From Terrirubrum sp051646285 (GTDB taxonomy: Bacteria; Pseudomonadota; Alphaproteobacteria; Rhizobiales; Beijerinckiaceae), in the NCBI GenBank assembly GCA_051646285.1, contig JBOFCU010000034.1, positions 1 to 5,542 of the forward strand: a stretch of 5,542 nucleotides of DNA, in the 5' to 3' direction. Shown here one piece after another: positions 1 through 5,542 of this stretch (positions within the stretch are counted from its first letter, which is position 1; each line of letters opens with the position of its first letter). The translations under genes and the position numbers were made by a program. The notes beneath the pieces are model-generated. The model was not told the origin of the DNA. It made no database searches and worked only from the letters and a program-made list of their open reading frames with translations.

Positions 1-539
1 GCCAGCACAAACAGCCACATCTTTGTCACCGTGCGGCGTGACGCGGTGCGGGCCAGCGAGGCATGCAGATCGGTATGGCGCCCTTCCACCGCATCAATCC
101 AGGCCAGCGCGGTGCGCGACAGAGCGGAATTTTCCAGCCCGTTAAAAATCATGGCTGCGAGGCCGATAATGATCAGCGACAGGGCAAACCAGCGCTCGCC
201 CATGGTGCGGCAGCCATCTTCAAACGCCCAGACGGCGGTGATCACTGTGGCGATGCCGAAAACCAGCGCAAACACGCTGTCAAACAGCACGTGGCGCTTG
301 CGGTAGGTGGCAAGCTGGTCCTTGCCGACGACGGAATACACCCGGTCAATATCGGTCCAGCCATAGCCCTTGTGGCAATTTTCCAGAATCGCTGGCGATA
401 CAGGGTTGAATGCGCTGCGGCGCCAAAAAAACAGCAGCACCCACAATCCCAACGACAGGGACAGAAACAAAAGCGAGATGCGGCGCAGGGCCTCCATCTC
501 GTAGCCATTGGTCTGCACGCACGCCATCATATCAATCAT
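1..539 (-). CDS. Multi-pass membrane protein of unknown function (C-terminus cut off by the window edge)
   Basis: I do not recognise this family. The frame is open from an ATG at 539-537 through the left edge, giving 179 complete codons and no stop. The protein starts MIDMMACVQTNGYEMEALRR. It has hydrophobic segments at about residues 21-39, 84-106 and 117-134, and a fourth begins near 174 at the edge. Two soluble loops are visible: 40-83 is polar with several aromatic and charged residues, and 136-173 is rich in Arg and His. This alternation of apolar and charged blocks makes it a credible inner-membrane protein. An AAGGGG ribosome binding site at 554-549, nine bases before the ATG, supports the start. 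GTG at 545-543 is an alternative, and an in-frame stop lies at 617-615. The gene follows metZ on the same strand after about 190 bases. No function can be assigned. Confidence 0.75.
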   Translation of the reverse strand, partial: MIDMMACVQTNGYEMEALRRISLLFLSLSLGLWVLLFFWRRSAFNPVSPAILENCHKGYGWTDIDRVYSVVGKDQLATYRKRHVLFDSVFALVFGIATVITAVWAFEDGCRTMGERWFALSLIIIGLAAMIFNGLENSALSRTALAWIDAVEGRHTDLHASLARTASRRTVTKMWLFVL

Positions 540-548
540 GGTCACTCG

Positions 549-554
549 CCCCTT
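549..554 (-). promoter_or_regulatory. Ribosome binding site of the membrane protein gene
   Basis: On the minus strand AAGGGG lies nine bases before the ATG at 539-537. It favours that start over Met4 or Met5, which follow closely in frame. Confidence 0.5.
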
Positions 555-630
555 GCGGCAGCGCTTCCGGTCGCGCTGCGTCCCTGTATCTGATCCTGCG
601 ATCAGAATGCCTTGTTAGCCTGAAGTGCCC

Positions 631-671
631 ATGGCGGGCAAATGGCGCTTTTGCCGGCCAATTTCCGCCAT
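631..671 (-). terminator. Imperfect hairpin downstream of metZ, possible transcription end or processing site
   Basis: The arms ATGGCGG (631-637) and CCGCCAT (665-671) are perfect inverted copies. Inside them AAAT (640-643) can pair with ATTT (661-664), and GGC (644-646) with GCC (657-659). That gives about 14 pairs with two small bulges and a ten-base loop. A competing inner stem, GGCAAA (637-642) with TTTGCC (650-655), is also possible. The structure starts about 58 bases after the metZ stop. No T-run follows on either strand, so it is not a classical intrinsic terminator. It could be a factor-dependent end, an RNA-stabilising stem, or chance. Confidence 0.3.
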
Positions 672-729
672 TCAACGGGAAACAGTGGCTCGTTCAGGGG
701 GATTGCTGTTCGTCGCGCGCCACCGCTGG

Positions 730-1926
730 TCAAACCTTTTGCAGGGCCTGGGCGATGTCCTCAATCAGATCGTCGGCGTCTTCCAGCCCGACCGAGAGCC
801 GCACGAGACCTTCATCAATGCCCAGTTCGGCCCGCGCCGCAGGTGTCAGCCGCTGATGGGTTGTCGTGGCGGGGTGCGTTATCAGCGACTTGGCATCACC
901 GAGATTGTTGGAAATTTTGATGATCTGCAATGCGTTCATGAAGCGAAAGGCTTCTGTCTTGCCGCCAGCGATGGAAATGGCGACCATGTTACCCTTCATG
1001 TCCATCTGGCGTTGCGCCAGCGCAGCCTGCGGATGATCAGCCCGTCCGGGATAAATCACGCGGCTGATTTTTTCCATGCCCGCGACCGCATCGGCAAGTC
1101 TGGCAGCATTGGCGGCATGTTTTTCGATGCGCAGCGGAAATGTTTCCAGCCCTTTCAACAAAACCCATGCATTGAATGGTGACATGGATGGGCCGGTGTT
1201 GCGGATAAACGGCAGCAATTCATCCAGAACGAATTTCTGCGATCCCAGCACCACACCGCCGAGACATCGCCCCTGCCCGTCAATATGTTTCGTGGCAGAA
1301 TAGGCGACAACATCCGCTCCCAACTCCATGGGGCGATGGCCAAACGGCGTGGCGAACACATTATCCACCACCACGCGCGCGCCAATGGTTTTTGCCAGCG
1401 TGGAAATGGCGGCGATATCGACGAGTTCCAGTGTCGGATTTGAGGGCGTCTCGCAGAAAAACACTTTGGTGTTGGGTTGCATGGCGTTTTTCCATGCATT
1501 GAGATCGCGCCCGTCAATGATCGTTGTGGCCACGCCAAAGCGCGGCAGCCACTCCTCAACAATATAACGGCATGATCCGAACAGCGCGCGGGAAGATACG
1601 ACATGATCACCGGCGCGCAATTGACAGACGAGGGCTGCAAAAACGGCGGCCATGCCCGTGGCGGTGGCGCGTGCTGCTTCCGCTCCCTCGAGCAGTGCCA
1701 TGCGATCTTCAAACATCTGGACGGTGGGGTTGCCAAAGCGGCTGTACTGAAACCCGGGCTCTTCATTCTTGAACCGGGCCTCAGCATTTTCCGCACGCTC
1801 ATAGACAAAACCCGACGACAGAATCAGCGCTTCCGACGTCTCGCCAAAGCCCGTGCGGGATGTGCCGCCATGGACCATCTGCGTTGCGAGACGCCGTTTC
1901 TTTCCCTGATCCGTCCGATTTGTCAT
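730..1926 (-). CDS. metZ: O-succinylhomoserine sulfhydrylase MetZ
   Basis: This is a cytoplasmic PLP enzyme expected to convert O-succinyl-L-homoserine and sulfide to L-homocysteine and succinate, the direct sulfhydrylation step of methionine synthesis. The 398 residues match the usual length of the Cys/Met-metabolism PLP family (fold type I). Visible family features are YSRFGNPT at 61-68, which contributes phosphate contacts from the partner subunit; Asp188 in VVVDN, facing the PLP ring; SATKHIDGQGR at 210-220 with Lys213 as the PLP lysine; and Arg376 in VRLSVG, the likely substrate-carboxylate contact. GQGRCLGG after the lysine and Phe116 in ALFGS, where many relatives have Tyr, are typical of MetZ rather than cystathionine beta-lyase or MetY. 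The start is supported by AAAGGA eight bases upstream, inside an inverted repeat. Cystathionine gamma-synthase activity on the same substrate cannot be excluded from sequence. No frameshift or missing key residue is seen. Confidence 0.93.
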   Translation of the reverse strand: MTNRTDQGKKRRLATQMVHGGTSRTGFGETSEALILSSGFVYERAENAEARFKNEEPGFQYSRFGNPTVQMFEDRMALLEGAEAARATATGMAAVFAALVCQLRAGDHVVSSRALFGSCRYIVEEWLPRFGVATTIIDGRDLNAWKNAMQPNTKVFFCETPSNPTLELVDIAAISTLAKTIGARVVVDNVFATPFGHRPMELGADVVAYSATKHIDGQGRCLGGVVLGSQKFVLDELLPFIRNTGPSMSPFNAWVLLKGLETFPLRIEKHAANAARLADAVAGMEKISRVIYPGRADHPQAALAQRQMDMKGNMVAISIAGGKTEAFRFMNALQIIKISNNLGDAKSLITHPATTTHQRLTPAARAELGIDEGLVRLSVGLEDADDLIEDIAQALQKV

Positions 1927-1928
1927 TT

Positions 1929-1954
1929 CTATCGTCCTTTATATAGAACGATAG
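1929..1954 (-). promoter_or_regulatory. Inverted repeat enclosing the metZ ribosome binding site (candidate operator or translational hairpin)
   Basis: On the plus strand the arms are CTATCGTCCT (1929-1938) and AGAACGATAG (1945-1954), around the six-base spacer TTATAT. The outer seven bases of each arm are perfect inverted copies. In the minus-strand RNA the stem reaches ten pairs with one G-U and a six-base AU-rich loop. The metZ ribosome binding site AAAGGA (1940-1935) spans the loop edge and the 3' arm, and the start codon follows two bases after the stem. Folding would therefore mask the site. As DNA, the same repeat could bind a dimeric regulator. It does not resemble the SAM-II riboswitch consensus as I recall it. 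Confidence 0.6.
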
Positions 1955-2000
1955 CCCATGAACCCGTTGCAAGCCGCCGTCAAGCGCTGCGATATGATCC

Positions 2001-3014
2001 TCATGCAGCCGTCTGCGCAACCTTCTGCTCGATGGCGCCGAAAACGGAACGGCCCCTCGCATCTTTCATCTCGATGCGGACGGTATCGCCAAAGCTCATG
2101 AAGGGGGTTTTGGCTGCGCCCGATACAATGGTTTCGACCATGCGCTGCTCAGCGATACAGGAATAACCGCGCCCGCCATCGGCCACCGGGCGGCCGGGCC
2201 CGCCGCCTGCATCCTTGTTGGAGACGGTACCTGATCCGACAACTGTGCCCGGCCCCAGTTTACGGGTCTTGGCGGCATGGGCAACAAGGCGGGGAAATTC
2301 AAATGTCATTTCCTCGCCCGTATTCGGGCAACCAAAAGGTTTGCCATTGATATAAGACAGCAGCGGAAGTGCGACCTTGCCGCCATCCCATGCAGTCCCC
2401 AACTCATCGGGTGTGACGGCCACTGGCGAAAATGCCGAGGACGGCTTGGTGTGGAAAAAACCGAAACCCTTGGCCAGTTCATCAGCCGCCAGATTGCGGA
2501 GCGACACATCGTTGACGAGCATCACCAGTTTGATGTGGCCGCGCGCATCATCTTCACTCACCCCCATCGGCACATCATCGGTGATGACTGCAACTTCTGC
2601 CTCGAAATCGATGCCAAAGGCTTCCTCGGGCAGGATAATATCCTCGCGCGGACCGAGGAATGTGTCGCCTGCCCCCTGATACATCAGCGGATCCGTCCAG
2701 AAACTGGGCGGCATTTCCGATTTGCGAGCTTTGCGCACCAGTTCGACATGATTCACATAAGCCGAGCCATCCGCCCATTGATAGGCGCGCGGCAGCGGGC
2801 TCATGCAATCATGCTCATGGAAACGAAAACTGGGGACTGAGCCAAGCTCAAGCTGATCCGCCAGCGCTTGCAAGCGCGGCGCAACATTGGCCCAATCATC
2901 CAATGCAGCCTGAAGTGTCGGTGCTATGCGATTGGCCTCGACAGCCTTTGTCAAATCGCGGGAGACAATAACGAGGCGGCCATCACGGCCCTGCTTCAAT
3001 GACGCCAGTTTCAT
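2001..3014 (-). CDS. Fumarylacetoacetate hydrolase family protein (two-domain bacterial type)
   Basis: FAH-superfamily enzymes are metal-dependent and cleave C-C bonds of acylpyruvate-like compounds; the classic reaction splits fumarylacetoacetate to fumarate and acetoacetate at the end of tyrosine breakdown. The 337 residues fit the bacterial two-domain type: an N-terminal domain to about residue 78 (MKLASLKQGRDGRLVIVSRD opens it) and the FAA_hydrolase core from about 108 to 330. The expected metal ligands are visible as Glu138 and Glu140 in DFEAEVAVI and Asp169 in LVNDVSLR. Also typical are KGFGFFHTKPSSAFSP (182-197), GSGTVSNKD (260-268) and TPFMSFGDTVRIEM (303-316). The ATG has only a weak GGAAAA site. 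No homogentisate dioxygenase or maleylacetoacetate isomerase gene is adjacent, so the substrate stays open. It is transcribed away from the TRAP receptor gene, and metZ follows after 74 bases, possibly in the same transcript. Confidence 0.88.
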   Translation of the reverse strand: MKLASLKQGRDGRLVIVSRDLTKAVEANRIAPTLQAALDDWANVAPRLQALADQLELGSVPSFRFHEHDCMSPLPRAYQWADGSAYVNHVELVRKARKSEMPPSFWTDPLMYQGAGDTFLGPREDIILPEEAFGIDFEAEVAVITDDVPMGVSEDDARGHIKLVMLVNDVSLRNLAADELAKGFGFFHTKPSSAFSPVAVTPDELGTAWDGGKVALPLLSYINGKPFGCPNTGEEMTFEFPRLVAHAAKTRKLGPGTVVGSGTVSNKDAGGGPGRPVADGGRGYSCIAEQRMVETIVSGAAKTPFMSFGDTVRIEMKDARGRSVFGAIEQKVAQTAA

Positions 3015-3175
3015 GTTTTCCGTTCGCGTTTGAATTTATTGCACCAATGATGATCAATCCTAGGAGCCGCTCCCGGGAATGTCCATGCCGCCGCAGCGTA
3101 ATTGTAACCATGACTGTGGGGTTGGCAGTCTTGTGAGTATCATGCATTGAATCCGCTGCTAAAGACCGGCAATGT

Positions 3176-3199
3176 TGGCATGTGTGACCGCTGATGCCA
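3176..3199. promoter_or_regulatory. Candidate operator: TGGCAT-N12-ATGCCA inverted repeat
   Basis: Perfect six-base arms at 3176-3181 and 3194-3199 are separated by 12 bases, about 58 bases before the receptor start codon. The position suits a site controlling the plus-strand gene or both divergent genes. Six-base arms can arise by chance, so the call is tentative. Confidence 0.25.
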
Positions 3200-3243
3200 G
3201 ACTTTTCCTGTGGTGCGGGCCATGCCATACAGCCTGCCGGATC

Positions 3244-3248
3244 AGGAG
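3244..3248 (+). promoter_or_regulatory. Ribosome binding site that decides the TRAP receptor start
   Basis: AGGAG lies nine bases before the ATG at 3258. The in-frame ATGs at 3210 and 3222 have no comparable site and would put a polar extension ahead of the twin-arginine signal, so 3258 is the better start. Confidence 0.75.
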
Positions 3249-3257
3249 ACTTTTGCA

Positions 3258-4358
3258 ATGACCGCAAACCGCACGCATCGCCGCGCATTTTTGAAAACCG
3301 GCGCGCTGGCTGCCGCCGGAACAGTCGCATCACCAGCCATCGCCCAGTCAGCGCCGGATATTAAATGGCGGCTGACATCGAGCTTTCCCAAGCAGCTTGA
3401 TGTCATTTATGGCGCTGCTGGCGTTCTCGCCAAAGCCGTTGCTGAAGCGACCGACAACAAGTTCCAGATCCAGACATTTTCGGCCGGCGAGATTGTGCCG
3501 GGCCTGCAAGCGCTTGATGCGGTGGAATCGGGTGCGGTGGAATGTGCGCAAACGCCGCTGTATTTTTACGCTGGCAAAGACCCGACGCTTGCCTTTGCCA
3601 CCGGCACGCCGTTTGGCATGAACACGCGCCAGCAGGAGGCCTGGTGGCATTTTGGCGGCGGCAAGGAAATCATCAATGAGTCGCTGGCGAAATTCAAGGC
3701 GATAGCATTTCCCGCCGGCAACTCAGGCACCCAGATGGGCGGATTTTTCCGCAAGGAAATTCAGGGCATCGAAGATCTCAAGGGGCTGAAATTCCGCATT
3801 GGCGGCTTTGGCGGGCGGGTGCTGGCCAAGCTTGGTGTTGTGCCACAGGCCATTGCGCCGGGCGATCTGTATCCAGCGCTGGAGCGCGGCACGATTGATG
3901 CGGCTGAATTTGTCGGCCCGGCTGATGATGAAAAGCTCGGCCTGCATCGCGTCGCGAAATATTATTATTATCCCGGATTCTGGGAAGGCGGCGCGATGAT
4001 GCATCTTGCGGTGGGGCTGGAGGCCTATAACAAGTTGCCAAAGCATTATCAGGCTATTTTGCAACATGCCTGCGAAGTCGCGAATAAAAACATGATGGGC
4101 AGTTTCGATGCAAAAAATCCGGGAGCATTGCGCCGCATGATTGCATCGGGCGCAGAATTGCGGGCCTTCCCCCTGCCCGTGATGGAAGCATCCCTGAAAG
4201 CCGCCAACGAACTCTATGCCGAGATTGCCGCAACCAACGAGAGCTTCAAGAAAGCGCTCGAAAGCTACAACGCTTTCCGTGGTGAAGAGTTGCTGTGGTG
4301 GCAGGTGGCAGATTATTCCTTCGACACCTTCATGGTGCGGACGAAGGGCCGCATCTGA
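3258..4358 (+). CDS. TRAP transporter solute-binding protein, DctP family, TakP-like, Tat-exported
   Basis: This is a periplasmic receptor of a tripartite ATP-independent transporter; TakP-like members bind 2-oxo acids such as pyruvate, usually with a sodium ion. The 366 residues fit the family. The N-terminus carries a twin-arginine signal: HRRAFLK at 7-13, an apolar stretch 14-25, and likely cleavage after AIA (27-29). The mature part shows LKGLKFRIGG at 174-183, where Arg180 is the conserved ligand-carboxylate arginine, GDLYPALERGTIDAAEFVGP at 202-221, and KYYYYPGFWEGG at 234-245, all typical of the TakP branch. Gln159 and Glu217 are candidates for the sodium site. Where relatives usually have EWVGP or EWVNP, this protein has EFVGP (Phe218). 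The gene stands alone: an intrinsic terminator begins 26 bases after its stop, and no dctQ or dctM permease gene lies in the window. The ligand is inferred from the family. Confidence 0.9.
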   Translation: MTANRTHRRAFLKTGALAAAGTVASPAIAQSAPDIKWRLTSSFPKQLDVIYGAAGVLAKAVAEATDNKFQIQTFSAGEIVPGLQALDAVESGAVECAQTPLYFYAGKDPTLAFATGTPFGMNTRQQEAWWHFGGGKEIINESLAKFKAIAFPAGNSGTQMGGFFRKEIQGIEDLKGLKFRIGGFGGRVLAKLGVVPQAIAPGDLYPALERGTIDAAEFVGPADDEKLGLHRVAKYYYYPGFWEGGAMMHLAVGLEAYNKLPKHYQAILQHACEVANKNMMGSFDAKNPGALRRMIASGAELRAFPLPVMEASLKAANELYAEIAATNESFKKALESYNAFRGEELLWWQVADYSFDTFMVRTKGRI

Positions 4359-4384
4359 TTGGACGCAAGGATTGGTTGTTGTGA

Positions 4385-4423
4385 CCGCTGGCGGGCATTG
4401 CATCCGCCAGCGGATTTTATTTT
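4385..4423 (+). terminator. Strong intrinsic terminator after the TRAP receptor gene
   Basis: A perfect 10-base-pair GC-rich stem, CCGCTGGCGG (4385-4394) with CCGCCAGCGG (4404-4413), has a nine-base loop and is followed by ATTTTATTTT. It lies 26 bases after the receptor stop codon. There is no T-run on the minus side, so it acts in the plus direction. It marks the receptor as the end of its transcription unit and separates it from the next gene. Confidence 0.92.
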
Positions 4424-4490
4424 AACGATCCATTTACCATAACGGCCTTTGATGCGTGAGGTCTGCGCGCCGGTGCGCGACCCTGCATGA

Positions 4491-5542
4491 ATGCCAATGT
4501 CTGTATTGCGATGCCTCCATTTGGGAATGGCCATGCTGGCGCTGACAGGTGCTGGCCATTGGTCGGCTGCCTATGGGCAAACTGCGGTCTGTGCAGAATA
4601 CCGGGCCGAGTTGAGCAGCCTTGAGCGCGCGGCCTCAGGCGCAGCACCGCCTGCCGGTGAAATCGAACGGCTGACCCATGCCTGGCAGCAGATGGGATGC
4701 GGACGTGCCATGCCTGTTTTTGGCCATGGTGGACGCGATTGCGACGCTGTTTCGCGACGCATCACGCAACTGCAAAATGGGCCGCGCCTGTCACGCACCA
4801 GTGCCATGCGCCATGCCGAACTCTCACGTCTGGTCGAAAACTATTGCAGGCCTGCGCCACGCCAGCGCGAGGCGCGCGGCACTGCTGTGCAGCTTGATCG
4901 CGGTGATGCCCTTTCCGCCGGGCGGATTGATCCGCCGCTGACAATCGCGCCGCTGGAATCATCCGTCATTGTTGATGACATCAAGCCGCCACCGCCGCCG
5001 CCACCGGTCAATGCCACCTGCGTGCGCATGTGTGACGGATTTCCATTTCCGCTGTCCATCAGCCCTGGCGGTCGGGAAGGCGCCGATGCCATGTGTCAGG
5101 CGCTTTGCCCTGGCGCACCAGCCAAAGCTTTTTTCAAAAGCGGCACATCGCTGCAAACGGCCATCGGTTCTGACGGCAAGACATATTCCGCGTTGAGCAC
5201 CGCCAATCTGTTTCAGAAACAGGTTGATCCGGCCTGCACCTGCAAGCCGCAAGGCCAAAGCTGGAAATCGGCTCTGCGGCGTGCTGGCGAACTGGCGGGC
5301 AAGGAAAGCGATGACACGGTTGTGCAGGATGAGCCCCTCAAACGCAGCGATCTTGGCACGTTGCGTGGTACAACGCAGGCCGAACCGCGCGTAAACAAGC
5401 GCCGCGGGCCAGTGTCCATTGACCCCGATGATGATCCCTTGCCGGTCGCGCCTCCAACAAAGGGTATTGTGCATCTGACGCCGATCGAGCCGCCTGTGGG
5501 CCGCAGCGCGCCGCCGGCAAAAACCGTGCCCGTGCCTGTCGA
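4491..5542 (+). CDS. DUF2865 domain-containing exported cysteine-rich protein (C-terminus cut off by the window edge)
   Basis: The frame is open from ATG 4491 to the right edge, 350 complete codons without a stop. An in-frame TGA at 4488-4490 makes 4491 the first possible ATG; 4497 is an alternative, and neither has a clear ribosome binding site. The N-terminus looks like a signal peptide: Arg7, apolar core about 11-21, possible cleavage near AYG-Q (27-30). Residues 34-120 hold four cysteines (34, 70, 84, 119) with helix-like spacing. A run of seven prolines (166-172) leads into the DUF2865 core: CVRMCDGFPFPLS (177-189), DAMCQALCP (199-207), SDGKTYSAL (227-235) and CTC (249-251). Beyond about 265 the chain is rich in Pro, Asp and Arg and looks disordered. 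Ten cysteines follow the signal, suggesting disulfides in the periplasm. The role of this family is, to my knowledge, not established. Confidence 0.82.
   Translation, partial: MPMSVLRCLHLGMAMLALTGAGHWSAAYGQTAVCAEYRAELSSLERAASGAAPPAGEIERLTHAWQQMGCGRAMPVFGHGGRDCDAVSRRITQLQNGPRLSRTSAMRHAELSRLVENYCRPAPRQREARGTAVQLDRGDALSAGRIDPPLTIAPLESSVIVDDIKPPPPPPPVNATCVRMCDGFPFPLSISPGGREGADAMCQALCPGAPAKAFFKSGTSLQTAIGSDGKTYSALSTANLFQKQVDPACTCKPQGQSWKSALRRAGELAGKESDDTVVQDEPLKRSDLGTLRGTTQAEPRVNKRRGPVSIDPDDDPLPVAPPTKGIVHLTPIEPPVGRSAPPAKTVPVPV

Larger units (their letters stand above)
3015..3257. promoter_or_regulatory. Divergent intergenic control region between the FAH-family gene and the TRAP receptor gene
   Basis: These 243 bases separate two genes read in opposite directions, so promoters for both are expected here. 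I find no convincing protein-coding frame. Only weak matches to -35/-10 elements are visible, for example TTGGCA at 3122-3127 for the plus strand, so I do not place a promoter. Palindromic pieces are GGAGC-C-GCTCC at 3063-3073, overlapping TCCCGGGA at 3071-3078, and TGGCAT-N12-ATGCCA at 3176-3199. The last has the spacing and symmetry of a possible regulator site. Confidence 0.55.

Noticed and set aside
1927..2000. SAM-II riboswitch before metZ
   Set aside because: The gap is only 74 bases, and the conserved SAM-II core and pseudoknot pairing, as I recall them, are not present. Only the 26-base inverted repeat stands out.
1603..2166. 187-codon plus-strand frame across the metZ start and the gap before it
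   Set aside because: It is antisense to metZ and to the 3' end of the FAH-family gene, with no domain or ribosome binding site.
2277..2840. 187-codon plus-strand frame within the FAH-family gene
   Set aside because: The opposite strand carries intact FAH motifs and metal ligands throughout this stretch; the plus frame is antisense and has no recognisable domain.
3175..3200. Sigma-54 promoter suggested by TTGGCA before the receptor gene
   Set aside because: The -12 element is missing: the bases at the required spacing read ACCGC rather than TTGC.
3210..3257. Sixteen-residue N-terminal extension of the TRAP receptor from ATG 3210
   Set aside because: It lacks a good ribosome binding site and would place polar residues before the twin-arginine signal; AGGAG correctly spaced before 3258 explains the start better.
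3723..4403. 226-codon minus-strand frame opposite the TRAP receptor gene
   Set aside because: It lies antisense to a well-supported receptor gene, runs into the terminator stem and has no family features.
4986..5006. Short CCG/CCA repeat as a microsatellite
   Set aside because: It is the in-frame codon run for the seven-proline linker of the DUF2865 protein; it is too short to treat as an independent repeat.
4959..5474. 171-codon minus-strand frame opposite the DUF2865 gene
   Set aside because: The plus frame has a signal peptide and the DUF2865 cysteine pattern; the minus frame shows no recognisable domain and is a high-GC antisense shadow.

Overview
The window looks like chromosomal DNA of an alphaproteobacterium, most likely from the Hyphomicrobiales (Rhizobiales). 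Two things point there: a DUF2865-type exported cysteine-rich protein, a family I know mainly from that order, and MetZ, the sulfhydrylase route to methionine. Composition and codon use look uniform. I see no insertion sequence, tRNA, rRNA, CRISPR array or attachment site.

Layout. The left part (1-3014) is read on the minus strand. In transcription order it holds a two-domain fumarylacetoacetate hydrolase family enzyme (3014-2001), metZ, the O-succinylhomoserine sulfhydrylase (1926-730), and an unrecognised multi-pass membrane protein (539 to the left edge, incomplete). A 26-base near-perfect inverted repeat just before metZ contains its ribosome binding site. A second, imperfect hairpin lies between metZ and the membrane gene. 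The right part is read on the plus strand. It holds a Tat-exported, TakP-like TRAP substrate-binding protein (3258-4358), closed by a strong intrinsic terminator (4385-4423), then a DUF2865 protein (4491 to the right edge, incomplete). The gap at 3015-3257 is a divergent control region serving the hydrolase and the TRAP receptor.

How the genes may work together. The TRAP receptor resembles 2-oxo-acid receptors, and FAH-family enzymes split acylpyruvate-type compounds into acids including 2-oxo acids. The divergent pair could therefore serve uptake and breakdown of related oxo acids; this is inference. The receptor has no permease subunits in the window. MetZ makes homocysteine for methionine synthesis and has no obvious link to the hydrolase beyond strand and a 74-base gap. 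I do not see a clearly new multi-gene system. The points most worth a second look are the metZ leader hairpin, the orphan TRAP receptor with a changed ligand-site motif, and the two edge-truncated genes.
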